Positions 1 through 12,410 of a stretch of 64,000 nucleotides of DNA are shown here, in pieces. Location: contig NC_082620.1 of assembly GCF_030936135.1 (NCBI RefSeq), positions 4,712,001-4,776,000 of the forward strand, in the 5' to 3' direction. The notes under the pieces were generated by a model that did no database searches, was not told the origin of the DNA, and worked only from the letters and a program-made list of their open reading frames with translations. The stretch comes from Gavia stellata. Its lineage: Eukaryota > Chordata > Aves > Gaviiformes > Gaviidae. How positions within the stretch are numbered: position 1 is the first letter of the stretch; the number at the start of each line of letters is the position of its first letter. Both the position numbers and the translations under genes were made by a program.

Positions 1-323
1 TTGCCCAACTTTCAGGAAGAGAACACCCAGCCCACCGTGCAAGCAAACAGACATTTCCAGAACCATAATCTATAAATGCATTTACACAGCACTTGGTACC
101 CAGGGACAGGCTTAGCTCACTAGCCCCCAAAACCATAAGGATCTGTTAGGTTGCTGGAAGCATCCCTTGCCCTAAGTATCATCCAGGTCCTGCCATTGAC
201 GTGTTGCATTCCTATAAACAGCATTGCCTCCTCGATGGAGGATAACACGCCTCAATCCACCCTCCCAGCAAGATGAGGCCATATGGGAACAGACTCATTG
301 ATAAAGCAAGACAAATGGCTCAC
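1..323 (-). other. PIK3CD: PIK3CD intron after coding exon 4 (truncated by window edge)
   Basis: This intron starts with the donor CAG|GTGAGCC at 323 and runs off the window. The next expected protein segment of the Ras-binding domain was not found on the minus strand here, so that exon lies to the left. Confidence 0.8.
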
Positions 324-503
324 CTGGAACTGGTACAGGGGGTAATTCCCATAGAGGTATTCACATTTCCCATTCACCTGCAGGGTGTAGTCCTCTGGGT
401 TCTCCACTGTCTCATGGCGGAAGACAGTAGCCTGCTTCTTGATAGCATAGCTCATTAATGTGATGGGGAACTCCTCTGGGGAGATCTGGAAAGTGAAGCT
501 CTC
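324..503 (-). CDS. PIK3CD: PIK3CD coding exon 4 (Ras-binding domain)
   Basis: The exon has 180 nt (60 codons), phase 0 at both ends, with acceptor TTGCAG|GAGAGC at 503 and donor CAG|GTGAGC at 324. It begins with ESFTFQ and ends with [10 protein letters not shown], the part of the Ras-binding domain with the [10 protein letters not shown] core that is conserved across class IA p110 proteins. Confidence 0.95.
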
Positions 504-3500
504 CTGCAATCCCAACAACACAGCATACACTGTCAAATACCAGCAAAGGGCTGAAATCAGCACAAGGAGCAGCAGTAGCTCAGTGGATAGGTAACAACAT
601 TCCTGTTGCTGACAATAAAGAGAAGGATAGGAAGGCAGAATTACACCCCCCCACACACATTAGCAAACAAGTAGGGATGTTTGCCAAACTGGTCAGGAGC
701 ACGTTTCAGCAGCGCAAGAGCAAGGATGGATATCAGGAACTTCAAGTCCAGTTTAAGCAGAATCACCAGTTCATGTGGTTTCTAGCTATTAAAAAAATCT
801 TCCCATTGTCATTCTACCAGCAAGGCAGAGGGTGGCTAGGGTCACCATGCTCAAACACACTGCTCTGGAAGGCCCTTCTCCCATGGGGGTGGCTCCTGCT
901 TCATGCCCAGGCACAACATGCAAAAATAACATTAACCAAGGGTAGCAGGCAAGAAGGGGGCCCATGGGCAACACAGACCATATGCTGAGCATGAGCTGAG
1001 CAGACTCTCAGGCCTCGAAAGGAAAGGCATGTATTGGGTTCTGTGCTCCTCTCCTATCCAAAACCAAAAAGCTTTCCACCACCACACGTGCATGCAGCAA
1101 TCTCAGCTACCAGCTAACCAGTGCACTCAACGCATGTTCAGGAAGGGGAACAGCTCCCTTGGTTGGAGGTTCAGAGTCTCCCTCCCAACCATCTCCACAG
1201 GCAAAGGAATCTGGAGAATGAAGATGAACACATGGAAACACTGTCCACGCACACATTATTCTGTCTCCAAACGCCCAAAGGTTCCCATAGGGAAAGCACA
1301 AACCAGTTAAACATTGTCACAGAAAAGTTTGTGCTTTACCCCGCCAGACTGAAACTTGACGTTGACAAAAATGTTCTTGGTGGGAATATGTAGAAGGCCA
1401 GTCCCAAGGCCTCTGGCCATGGGCTCCAGCTGCAAGGGGAAGTTGTACTCCATCCAAGCTGCCCAGCTGAGCTGTTGCCGCTTTGCTGCTCTCTCCTCAC
1501 AGAACTGGCACATTTTGGTGCGGAAATCGTTCACCTCTGGATCCTGCACAGAGTCGAACTCATGCAAACCTAAGTGGAGAGTAAGAGAGAAAGACAAAAT
1601 AAGCATCTGCACCCAAGGGGGAAATCAGCCTTTGATAATCAACTGTCTGTGAAACAGTCTTCCTAAACACATGCTTAATATTTAGCCAAAAGGAGAAGAG
1701 TCAGCCAAGCTACTAATAATTGCTTATTTACTACGTACAATCGCACCGACTCCATTACTATAGCCCTCTGCCAGGAGGAAAGATCACCCTTTTCGGGTCT
1801 GCACGCACACTGTTTCCTTACCGGATCCACCAGAGACCAAACTTGCTAATTTCATTTCCTGCATAAGCAGGGCTCCATCACTATTCCACATGTAGCCAGG
1901 CTGTCTGGGACAGAATCATGTTTCACCTATAGCCAACACCCCTGGCGAGACCAATGATGGGGGAACTGACCTTTTCCAATGAGCAGGCTGATCTGGGAGT
2001 TAATAACCTTCTTGACTCTGTCACCTTCTCGAGCCACGAGCCGCAGTACCGGTAGGAAGGGCTGGATGTCACAAAGCCGCCGTTGCTCGTCCTCCAACTC
2101 TTGCTGTTCCGCGGTCTGGTTGATGCAGGTGAAGACATAGGCCTCGGGATCGCTGAGCATATGGTAGAGCGGCTCATACTGAGCGTGCTTCCACACCACC
2201 TGGGCCAGACCAACAGCAGGGTGAAACTACCGCTGCACTGCCAGAACCTCGTCTTCCTCTCGCTGTCACCCCACAACCTCACTCTCCAGAGATACCCTAT
2301 TTAGCAAAGGGAATGCACAGCCAAACCTTCTCACAGCATTCCTGGACCTGCAGTCACCGGCTGCTTTTCAGCCAAGTCTGGTGGCTCCAACTCATGCTGA
2401 GCTGCTAGGTAGATTTATTTGCAAATGCCTTTAACCGGCTTCCTTTTTTCGTGCTTGCCATTTGTTTTAGGCAAAGTAAATCCCTCAACCTCAGTATTTA
2501 AATAACCCCCACCTGAATACCTCACAGTAAGTACCTGCTGACTGCTAGCTTTGTGAAATAGAGGTATTACTCCCACTGGAAGCAAAATTGGGATAAGTAA
2601 CCTGCCCCCAGTAACATGAAATCTCTGACAAGAGCCAAGAACTTTTCTGAAGTCTTCTCAACACTACCCAGTTCCCAGAGATCCTTCGTTCCCAGTGGAT
2701 GGCAATTCCATGTGACTGTTCGTATTCCATTTCTTCACTCATCCTAAGCGCCTGCTATAGGAGACAAAGCTCCAGAGTAGATGGGTGTCTGGCCTGAGCA
2801 GCCTACAGGCTGTAAAACACAGACTTGTAACTTAACAGCTGGAACCAATCAGCTCTACTTATGGGTTTTTTTGGTTGGGTTTGGGTTTTTTTTTACCTGA
2901 AAATTGCAGCATGAGAAAACTTGGAATAATCTGGCACTGTGCTTCTGTCCCTTGTGATCTGTGACTCATCTAGGCCAGGTTGCTGCTGCAGGGGAAAACC
3001 TTTTCCACTGTTTTCCCTCGCTCTCCCCTACCCCTGCTTCCTGCCCAGGGAAGCAAGGAAGCGGCTACATTTCGTTTACACGTGGTTTCACTACAGCATT
3101 TTATTCCTCAAATGAAGCACTAAGAAAAATCCTCTCTATCATTCCCATTCCCAATTTTCAGTATTCCGTTTCTGTGAGGCAAGAGAAGGCTGGGGCTGGC
3201 ACCCTGAATATTTTGAGTCGGTCCAGCACTTGTATTTGACTATTTGGGGGTGAATTCTCTTACCTGCATTGCATACACAAGAGCTTTCGTAATGAAAAAT
3301 CCAGTGTGGGGACTGGTTGGGTCAGGTGAGCAGTAATCGAACACACAGTCCACGAGCCCTACGTGGACGACTCAAATCTGCCCTCGCTCCATAGTTATTC
3401 TAGTTCTCATCCCAAAGTTGGACGAGTACCCAGAGAACTGAGCCCGACACCACTGGCACCACCACCAGCACCCTGTTGCTGGCAGTCTCAGCGGTTAGAC

Positions 3501-3818
3501 GTGGGTTTAGTGGATTGCAGAGGCTCTCATAGTGAGTCACAAGGAACTGCCTCAGAGCAATGCAGAAGAAACCCAACCTGCACTGAGTTAAGACCCAACA
3601 CATTTCCCCAGCTGCTCCTCAAGAACAGACTCCTTGTTCCAGGAATTGCAGATAAGACTGTGGAACAAGGCTGTTACCTGCTTGATGGTGCCCAAGCTGG
3701 CATTGCAGGACACAGAGAGGTTTAAGTATATTCCTGTGGGCAGCAGAAAGTCCACCTGGATGTTTTGGTTTTCCCCCTTGGACCAGAATTCCATAGGGCA
3801 GTAAATGCCTGGGGGCAT
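324..3818 (-). CDS. PIK3CD: PIK3CD 5' coding part (p110-delta), four exons, partial
   Basis: Catalytic subunit p110-delta of class IA phosphoinositide 3-kinase, which phosphorylates PtdIns(4,5)P2 at the plasma membrane in complex with a p85-type adaptor, mainly in leukocytes. The coding sequence reads 3818-3678, 2199-1971, 1569-1340, 503-324. The four pieces join in frame to exactly 260 codons with GT/AG borders and phases 0, 1, 0, 0. The protein follows mammalian p110-delta almost residue for residue, for example in [28 protein letters not shown] and [11 protein letters not shown]. It covers the adaptor-binding domain (about 1-105), the linker (about 106-185) and much of the Ras-binding domain (from about 190). 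The C2, helical and kinase domains lie beyond the left edge. PIK3CA and PIK3CB differ clearly in these segments, so the paralogue call is firm. Nothing is broken. Confidence 0.96.
504..1339 (-). other. PIK3CD: PIK3CD intron 3
   Basis: This 836-nt intron separates the linker/Ras-binding-domain exon from exon 4. No exon, repeat family or RNA gene was recognised inside. The open frames of about 100 codons on both strands lack any family signature. Confidence 0.85.
1340..1569 (-). CDS. PIK3CD: PIK3CD coding exon 3 (linker to Ras-binding domain)
   Basis: The exon has 230 nt, with acceptor CACTTAG|GTTTGC at 1569 and donor GGCGGG|GTAAAG at 1340. It enters in phase 1 (a Gly codon split with exon 2) and leaves in phase 0. 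It encodes [22 protein letters not shown] and FPLQLEP, typical of p110-delta. The last residues (KFQSGG) differ in length from the mammalian protein at the exon border. Confidence 0.95.
1570..1970 (-). other. PIK3CD: PIK3CD intron 2
   Basis: Short intron of 401 nt between exons 2 and 3, with a GTCAGT donor and a pyrimidine-rich acceptor (TCTCTCTTACTCTCCACTTAG reading leftwards). Nothing else was recognised in it. Confidence 0.85.
1971..2199 (-). CDS. PIK3CD: PIK3CD coding exon 2 (adaptor-binding domain)
   Basis: The exon has 229 nt, with acceptor TGGCCCAG|GTGGTG at 2199 and donor AAAAG|GTCAGT at 1971, entering in phase 0 and leaving in phase 1. It encodes [15 protein letters not shown] through [10 protein letters not shown], the C-terminal half of the adaptor-binding domain that grips the p85 inter-SH2 coiled coil, plus the start of the linker. 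Conservation with mammals is very high. Confidence 0.96.
2200..3677 (-). other. PIK3CD: PIK3CD intron 1 of the coding region
   Basis: Intron of 1,478 nt. It contains a probable decayed MIR-type SINE near 2548-2645 and a T/G-rich low-complexity patch at about 2864-2898. No further exon was recognised. Confidence 0.8.
2548..2645 (-). repeat. Decayed MIR-type SINE remnant
   Basis: The order of words matches the reverse complement of the MIR core: GAGGTATTACTCCCA, then GGATAAGTAACCTGCCC, then a CACAC-like and AGAGCC segment. Several mismatches and small gaps make it an old copy. The call was made from memory of the consensus. Confidence 0.45.
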
Positions 3819-3841
3819 CCTGCTCACTTCTTAGCTATGAC
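3678..3841 (-). CDS. PIK3CD: PIK3CD first coding exon with 23 nt of leader
   Basis: The exon runs from acceptor TTTTCTTGCAG|GTCATAG at 3841, preceded by a long pyrimidine tract, to donor AAGCAG|GTAACA at 3678. The start ATG is at 3818-3816, giving [12 protein letters not shown], the same start as mammalian p110-delta. An in-frame TAA 15 nt upstream in the leader excludes a longer N-terminus from this exon. The 141 coding nt (47 codons, ending at TIKQ) match the usual length. Since the exon opens with an acceptor, at least one noncoding exon lies further right. Confidence 0.96.
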
Positions 3842-6800
3842 CTGCAAGAAAAGGAAAAAAAGTCTGTTGCTGCTGCCTACATAATATCTCCTCAGATCTG
3901 TGCTGGGCTCTGTAGAAAGTTAATATGCAAAAGGCCCGAAAGAAAGGAAGGTTAGCATATCCTCATAGCTCAGGAAAATATGCACCTTAGTCAAATTTCA
4001 AGTCCAGTGCCTTTACGCCACAGAGACGTTCTTGCTATAGAATTTGCTTCTATTACAATGCAACCCTTTCTTAATCTCTTCTAGACTGGGATTAACTTCT
4101 ATATCTGTATTTGACAAAGAAATTAAAGAACTATCTTCACTTGAGAACGAAGGCATTTGTCCTGATAGCTCATCTACAACCAAGCAGCCAAAAGAAACAA
4201 TGAGTCCCTACCCCTGGCTTTGTAAGGCAATCCTCAGGCCACATGCTCCAAGCTCCACTTTGTTTTTCCAGAGCTCAGTCTCAGTCTGTAAGAGGGAGAA
4301 AGAGGTGTTGCTGGTTCTGAGTATGCATGCATTTTTATACACATAAACAAATAATACTCCACTGTATATCCCCCCTCTACAAGTACAGGAAAAATGAAAT
4401 CTAAGGCTGAGGCAATCAAAATAGGTTTGTTAATTCCATTTGCACCCTTTCCCTTGGCAGGGCTCTACAATTTCTTCTCAGTACATCCAAAGAACGCAAA
4501 TGAGAGAAAAATAATCTGAATGTTATCAGGTACAAACTGTTGTTTTCAAACACAGGGTAAGTGCACACGTGAACAGATAAAACAAAAGGCATTCAGCAGA
4601 AGCCTGTTGTACAACCGTACGTTCTTTCTTAAAGACGTGTAATACCAAAGTCAGAGAAACCCTCACAGTCCATCCATTTGCCCACAAGCAAAACACTGCA
4701 GCAGTATAAAACTCCAGTTTCCTCCACAGATGACAGGCAGCAGAGTGTGGTGTCCCCATGTGCAGGAAGAGCTTGGAGCTGTTAGCATTAGCTCCTAGCA
4801 AGAGACAGATAAGTGGCTCTAACTCCCTTCAACCACCTCAGCAGAGAAACCAGCTCACCTAAATTCCTTCTCACTTACCAGAGAGTTTTTCCACCAGGTC
4901 AGCAGAGAAACATGCCAGTAGTACAGCCTGGAGAGTGCTCACTCGTAGCTGCTGTGGAAACCAAGGCGTCAGCCTCCTGCCAGTCTGACTCTTTGCTGGT
5001 TCTAAATTCAGCCCTGCACGTGCCCTGAGCAATTCTAACAGTATCACTTATCCTCAGCCTATGAAACCAGTAGACAATTTGCTCATTCACAACTTAAAAT
5101 ACAGCTTTGCAACTGTCACAGTGCACAAACTTAGAAAGAAACTGAGTAACATGTTACTGAAGATTTGGTCTCCCAAATCATGAAGTCCTGCTGGCAGCTT
5201 CTCGTGAGCCTGCCCTATGCTTCAGCATGACAAGAAGCCCAGGATCTTATCTGCCAGTGCCTGAGAGAGCAACACTTCCCCATCAGCAGTGAGGTAAGGA
5301 TTCCCAGAAATATGAGCTATGTTTTATCTGTCCAGCTTCCTCAGTGCACATGCTGTATCACACAGAGACCGGATACAGAGACCACAAAACCACCCATGTG
5401 CCTTAAGAGGGAGAGAAGTAAAAGCGGGAGGAGGCAAGGTTTACAAGTTTGAATAAAGCAAAACAAGCTTGCCTCGTCTTCTGCTCATTAACAATAAAAC
5501 CAGCAAGTTTCTAGACTATCTGCTACCTCAGCCTTTCCCAATGGCAACAAAAGCAGCAAACTACCACGACTCTACTGAGCAGCAGAGACGGAAGACACAA
5601 CTATGGCTGAACTCCTTCCTTCTGCTGAGGATTTATACCTGCTGCCACATCCCATCAGATATGAAGTACCTATCTAAGCTATTAGCACTACAATGTCAAG
5701 TTCAAGTTGCTCAATACCTTGTCTTTCCAAACTCGCTGATTATCTCCCGATGTAGAGGGAGTTTTCCAACAGAACCTGGAGTGGATATGCCAAAGGAAGA
5801 ATAACTCTGGACTTGCACTGTCTCTAATACTTCATTTACCAAGCCTCTTCCCCTCCCATTGCTAAATTCAGAATGCTCCACTAGTTGGACCTTAGATCTG
5901 ATCCAGTGTGACAGTTTTTACAGGCAGGAAGCTCTGCACAGATTAATACTCTTGCACCACCCCACTTTCATCTTCCCTTTTGCCTTGGAAAATTGGAACA
6001 GCGTTCTCCAGGCTGTAACCTTGTTTGCACTATCCTGACCTCATGAGTAGAAGTAATTACAATTCCCTTTTCTCTGGGTCATTTTGCCATTTGTGAATGG
6101 CCAAATGCAGCATCACTCCTTTTTGTCAGGGTTTACGCTACTGGGGTTGAGATAATACTCTTTGTCTTTCACTGCAGCAGTCTTTAAAAAAAATGATTCC
6201 TTACTGCAGCTGTAAATTTTTAAAAGCCTCAGCATCATCTCAGACTTTCATCCTGGTGGATAGACAGCTTATTGTTAAAAATCCCATATTGTGGTAGGGT
6301 TCTGACCTGTAGGTCTGGTAGCCTGAGGTTCGAGTTAATCCACCCACACTTGACAGAAATTAGTTTACTGCACAACTTGCATATCTCTCAAAGCTAGGGC
6401 AAGCAAGGGTGAGGCAGAAGTTCGTGTTTTAGTGGGATGCAAACCCACAGAGCCAACCTCAAGCAGGTACACAGGCTATCGAAGACCCCTGCTTATCAAC
6501 TCCGGGCTGTAGCCACCCACTTTCTACCATAAGACGCCCCCAGTCCTCACTCTTCCTACTGCAATATACCCCAAAACATCTTCTTGCCAGAATACTTCCA
6601 CATTCCCCCACCTACATCTTCCTATACTACTTCTTCCTCCCCCACCAGCCACATCTCCCACAACCCTCAAATACCTGTTTCAAGTGTAAGGTACTTGCAT
6701 TTGTTTCAAGTTCAGGTACGCTGCTGCCTTCCAACTCCAAGAACACCAGGCAGTTCAGCAGGACAGGATGCACGTGGCGCTTGGCACCCCAGGGGCCAAG

Positions 6801-8628
6801 AAGCAGAACAGACAACCGGAATGCACAAAGCTCTCAGTCTACAGCTGGCGCATACATACACCCTGTCCAAGAGATACACAACTCAAGAGTGGCCTGTTTG
6901 GGTGGCCAAACAAGTCATAACAATGTGAACATCCAAGCGAAAGACCTGGCCCTCCTGGGGGTCAAGTATATTGCTCGGTGAACTTCATGTAGCCCCTGAA
7001 CTGGAGGTACGCACAGAACAGTTGAGGAAACCGCAGGGCCTCAAATACCTCCTCATTCATCTTGGGCAACAATTTTCCTCTGGGCCTGCTTGTACACAAG
7101 CCTGACCCAAGAACTGCCCCGTGGTATGCACTTGCTTGGGCAGGACGCCTAAGATGATGTGCTGTAAAGGCTACAAGCGGCAGGCTGTCTACAAGCCATG
7201 CAATCCCACTGGCTGCAGGACAGGGTAGGGCAGAGGCAGGAGCTGCAGGGGCAGTGTCTCGTTGGCAGTGCTGCTGGCATAGCTGAGCACGTGAAAACAA
7301 GAGGCACTTTGCCCAAAACATGATTCTGTTGTTTCCTGAGATGGGCAGGGCCCCGGCTGCCCTAAAGAAAGAACCACTCTTCCTATCGCACAGGGAGCAG
7401 TAATGGAAGCTCTTGTCCCAAAACAAGCAAGCACACTTGATGGGAACCTCGGATCTTGCTAAGAAAATGTGAGGAGAGAGCAGCCACGACCCAATGGGAG
7501 AGCCCAGCAGTGGGACAAGCAGTGTGTGGACCGGCTGACATACAGCATGGGCTGTGACTACCGTCTGTGTGGGGCCATCACAGCTGCTTCTTTCAGTCTG
7601 CAGATAAACAAGCTCTCAAACTGCAGAGCACGGTATCGCTTTGGACTTCTCAGAGCACGTAAGAGGAAGAGAGATGCGTGCTGTCACAAAACGCAGGTCC
7701 CAAAGCATCAAGCACGTGCCCAACAATAGGTTTCCACGGGTCCAAACACAAAGCCATTCCCCGCAATTCCCAGAGAATTCAAGCGTACCCCCCTTTTCAC
7801 ATGTATTTCTGCTCTGTGGAATATTTTTGTAAGGGGAAAGTAAAAATCTGCACAAGATAGACTTTCTCGGGAAACTAGGAATGAAATACACGTGGGCCCA
7901 TTCCACACTGACCCCTGCCTCTGGTTCAGACCAGCCCAACAAGCAGCAAAAACTCCTAGCAGTGGACAACTGCTTCGTAATTCCTCAGTAATTTTGAGAC
8001 GTGGAGTCATTTCCTACAGGAGCAATCAGGAAAGATGCATCCAACGGTACTAATCACTTCCTTGCCGAGAGGCATATCTTACAATGCCCAGACCTCTTCA
8101 TCACTGGGCAGAAAAAGAGGTGGAGGAAAAGAATCACAAGAGAAAATACCAGGTTTCAGATTAAGGCAAGTCCTCAACTTCCTCTCCCTGCTTTGCCTCA
8201 ATTCATTATTCTGCAGGAAAGCTACAGACTGCTTTGCCCTCCTTACACTTTCCCCTTGCATTAGTTAGCGTGAAGGTAATAAACGTATATCATGCCTAAC
8301 GAGGAGAGATGACAGGGCAGAGCTGATACGCACCACCCTGCCAGGACAGAACATAAACCCCAAATTTTACTGGATGCCATATTACGAATATAGGCACAAC
8401 ATCAGTAATAGGAGGTAGCATATGTTTTGAGTTCACACGCCCTGACAAATACATAATTGCACGTAAAGGTAAATTTATGCAGAGTGTAACAGACACATTT
8501 GAAACTACCCAGTCAGTGTTTAACAAGCCAGCAGTCACCATAAAACACACTAACACAAATCTCCCAGTACAAAGTTTATCAACCACAGCTCTGGTGTTTA
8601 CAACATACAACTGCTATTGAGAGAAAAA

Positions 8629-8659
8629 GGAAAAAAAAAAAAAAGCAAAAAAAAAAAGC
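8629..8659. repeat. A-rich low-complexity run
   Basis: Two long A runs are separated by a GC dinucleotide. No SINE body was recognised upstream of it on either strand. Confidence 0.85.
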
Positions 8660-9902
8660 AGCAAGCTAGCAAGATCACACATGGAGTAGCGTTCCACAAA
8701 CCTCTGTGAGGCTGCAGCGTTAGACAGACACGGAAGCTCTAACGCCCACAAACAGATTACAAAATTACTAAACCCCAGGACTACAAAAATACCTTTCAAG
8801 TTTATAAGAAATGAGTGGCGCAGAGCTCACAGGTGATGTGTGTCGCGTGGGAGACAGCAGGAAGTCATTTCATTACAGGCATCAACTTAGCTGGGGGAGG
8901 AGACCACGGGAATTTTTATGTACACACGTGCTTGACATGTCTTTACCACACAACCAATACACTTAGCTTTCATAGGCGCAGACCCATTTCAGTGAGCGTT
9001 CTGAACGTGTTTTAAGCTTGGGCTTGCTTTTTTGGTGGGAGTAAAACAGGTCCGCTGCACACTGCCAGGCAAGTCATTTGAGCATTGACAGATGTAAAAT
9101 TAACCCACAAATTCCCCTCCAAGAACAGACTGGGAAAACTCCCGTAGCAGGTAAGTGTGTCAAACTGTGACCGTATGTGGGAGTTTTGTAGGGGGACTCC
9201 CCCCTTACTGGGGTAGCTGGATACTCAACACAGATGCCAGCCACTTAACTTAATCACGCAGAAAAAACATGCTGTATCTGCTTCCCTTGTAGCATAATGT
9301 AAAAAATCCTGATTCAGGCTCCAGCCCCATGACGTGGATGCAACCAACAAGCTCATAGTAAGACTGGCCTTTGCAGCTGGCAAACCTGGCTATTTATTCA
9401 TCTAAAAAGGAACACAGGCTGGCGAGAGGTGCTAGAAACACAGCTTCAGGGACTGCCGAGTGTCTGCTGGGCTGCCCCATTCACCCCAATTAAGCAGGGA
9501 CCTCCAGCGCAGATCAGACTTGACACTCCTGCCAGCCTACAGGATCCACAGCAAGCCGGACTGCGAACTCACAGCCATCCCCTGCAGACTGCCACCGAGA
9601 GCCACTCCGAGCCTGGACAGTCAGCTAGCAGCAGCCTTTTATGCCAGAAAAATGGCTTTGCTGCCTTCTTGAACACCTGCTAACATAATTTTGGAGGTTG
9701 CATTAACAGGATAGATTTTACTCTCGTGTCAACAAAAGTGTTTCCTTTACAACTTCTATTAAGCTTTCTGCAAAATACCGATCGGTGTCCCAACTGTGCT
9801 GTTAGGCCATCATTGCTCTCTTTCAGTTCCTGTGACAGTGTTGCGCCTTCAGTATGGACCTGAGTTGCACCAAAGCTCTAATTGTGTCTGGTTCCTCCTT
9901 CA

Positions 9903-9919
9903 ACACACACACACACACA
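9903..9919. repeat. (CA)n microsatellite
   Basis: About eight perfect CA units in the PIK3CD upstream intron. Confidence 0.9.
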
Positions 9920-10783
9920 AGTGTAATACTCGGCCCATGAACTAGGTAGGAAAAAGCTAGGACCCCTTGAAAAGGCATGGAGAAGCATTCAAGCACTGAA
10001 CAAACCCTAAATCAATGCTTTTGTGTCTTCAGGGTTCATTTCCTCAAACCCTAGTTTGGAATATTCTAATCTCCTTTATTTGGTTTTCCGTAATATGACT
10101 TCTACCTCTACCAAATATAAAAATCAAATAAAGGCTTTTGCATGTTATCAGCTTCTGTTTTGTGCATTGATCTCTTATATCCTGCCACACAATTCCCTGT
10201 ACCGATTCATTCATTCTTTGAACAGCAGTTCTTTGTTCATTCAACTCTACATAGTAGACACACAGTTACATTGGTTCGATAATGCCTTTTATTAGAGATT
10301 TCCAAGCCCCTGACTAATCACCTTTACTTTCTACTTTGCTTACACAAACCATTCGACTGAGGTAGACGTACAATGGAATCTGCCTGGATAACTGGCCTCT
10401 GAAACACTACAGAGCATCCCCTTCCCTACCAGAGGGGCTGATACAAATCAGCATTTATGTACCAAAATCAGCATCTTCTGCGCATCAAGGTGTCGGCGGA
10501 GAGCCATGGATTTTTCCACCCTCCAAGGAAGCGTTCCAGCTATGTGCAGTCTGCAAGGATCAGGCTTTGAACAAGCACTGGATCCAAAGAATCCCTTGGC
10601 TTAAGCCCTTCCCTTTAATGAAATAAAGGCTCCTTTACTTTGAGCATTTATATTGCTCGATGCCCGCCTTACACATGCGCACCCCCATAAAACAGGCTCA
10701 CAGAGAAAAGTAACGGGAAGCAGAAGTACACTAATGTAATCTGAACTGGAGCTAACCTTGTTTGTGTGCAGGGCTGATGATGA

Positions 10784-11238
10784 AAGGGGTTGTCAGCAAG
10801 GAAAGAGATAGGAAAGCAGAATGTACACACGGTGATAAAAACAGGCTGCAGTTCTGCGGCGCTCCCAGCTCCAGAGCAACTAGAGAAAGAGCATCAGAGT
10901 GATATACCATCATCCAAGCTCAGCAGGACCTTAGATCCAACCACAAGTAAGAGCCAGAGGGAGGGAAAGAAGAGCTCAGGTAAAGCAACTTCAGAAAAAT
11001 GGAAATCTAAAGCCATACCTCATTCTGGAAGTAAAACAGTATCTCTAGAGAGAGGCAGAGGAACATCAGGGAGTAAGAAACGCATCTGATGGGAGGACTC
11101 AAGACCCCTGCTCTGGTGGAAACTTCCAAACAGCCTTTTAGGCAAGTTCACAGTCAATCAACTATGCTTTCAGCATTGTCTGAGGAGGATCTAGTGGGAA
11201 ACTATATTGAGCGGTTAAAGCAAGAGCTTGAAAACTGA
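10784..11238 (+). CDS. Candidate two-exon reading frame of unknown identity
   Basis: A plus-strand frame is open from 10784 to 11072 and rich in Ser, Lys and Glu. At 11073 a GTAAGA donor begins a possible 101-nt intron that ends at TATGCTTTCAG (11173). Joining 11072 to 11174 keeps the frame and gives a terminus reading LSEEDLVGNYIERLKQELEN and a TGA at 11236-11238, which looks like an amphipathic, coiled-coil-like helix. No start codon was fixed; the left end would come from an acceptor such as TTGTCAG at 10796 or from an exon further left. I do not recognise the protein. It could be the end of a plus-strand gene lying antisense in the PIK3CD 5' intron, a decayed retrocopy, or chance. The region just after the stop reads as an old MIR SINE, which argues for caution. 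Confidence 0.25.
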
Positions 11239-11244
11239 CAACCT

Positions 11245-11390
11245 GCAAAGTTCCATTCCCAACCCTGACAACTGATGTGTGACTTCAAACAACTAACTCC
11301 TCCGTGTTTCAGTTTTCTCATACGCACAAGTATATCTCATGAAGGATGTCACAATTCTTAAATACTTTGCAAAATGGTTTGGGATCTTTT
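11245..11390 (+). repeat. Decayed MIR-type SINE remnant
   Basis: The segment GATGTGTGACTTCAAACAAC, then TAACTCCTCCGTGTTTCAGTTTTCTCAT, then a TCATGAAGGATG and AAATACTTTGCAAA stretch, follows the MIR consensus order (tgtgtgacctt, taacctctctgtgcctcagtttcctcat, region before the 3' end). It is heavily diverged. Confidence 0.55.
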
Positions 11391-12410
11391 CACTCTTGCT
11401 ATTACTGCAAGCACGGGCATAGTCTGGGAGTTGGAGGAAGTTGTGATAAATGAAGGCTGCTAGCTGGAGAGGTTGCTGAAATTAGTCTTTTTCAACTGCT
11501 CCCATGAGTGGACAACACCAGAAACCCCAGTGCATCTTGCTGATGAAAACAATAAATAAGCCATACGTTTCTAATGACCCTCCACCACTACACTCAACTT
11601 CCTTTGCTTTCAGGCTCCCATCTCGAGCACGTACAGCACGCCGCGCTTAGGTGTTAAGAGACTCTCTTTGGAGAGCTCTTAGAAGACCCTCGTGCCCTGC
11701 CAAAACACGCAATCTAAAGCTGACCCGTAGTAGGAACACACACCGCTGTTAGCAGCTAACCCAGGCAGCACAACGCCAACCTCAGAGAAGGTGCGGATGG
11801 CCAGATGTTGCCAAGCACGCACAAATCTCTGGGCGACTCTTAATCGCAGCGACAAGGTACCAAGTGCCAAACCTTCCGAACAGAAATCCTAGCAGGACGA
11901 GACCCCTCCACCACCCCGTGGAGTCGGTCAGCGGTGACACGAGTGGCTCCCGTTCGGTTCCTGGCCAAAAAAGTAAGACCGCTGCTGTCCGCCCGCCTTG
12001 GAAAGCGAGAGGAGAGTGCTGCCAGCACATCTATTCCTGCGGGGGGGAGACGGCTCCGGGGGCTGACCCCAAAGCAGCTAAAATCTACGTCCAACTCGCA
12101 GATTACCAACTCTTAAAATAGCCAATTTTCGTAAAGCAGAAGTGCATTTTCTTCGGAAGAATACAGTTTCTTAAAGGAGCCCAAGGAGTAATCGGGCTTT
12201 GCCGCAAACGGCACAGAGACACGCGTAGGAGCGAGACACGGAGGACAGGCACCCCACCAGCCGCGGGGACCCCGGCCGCGACTCCCGGGGCGGCGGCAGC
12301 GCAGCGCCCCCGGCCCCGGCCCGGCGGGGGGACAGGCGGCCGCTCCTGCCGGGCCCCGCTCCTCCCCGCCGCAGGCCCGCCCGGCCCCAGCCCCCCGCCC
12401 CGGCGCTCAC

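Larger units (their letters stand above)
3842..10500 (-). other. PIK3CD: PIK3CD 5' intron, left part
   Basis: This sequence lies between the first coding exon and the upstream CpG island, so it is probably intron. No exon with convincing splice borders and known protein was recognised. Repeats seen are an A-rich run near 8629-8659 and a (CA)n tract near 9903-9919. Frames of 60-150 codons on both strands show no family signature and overlap each other. Confidence 0.6.
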
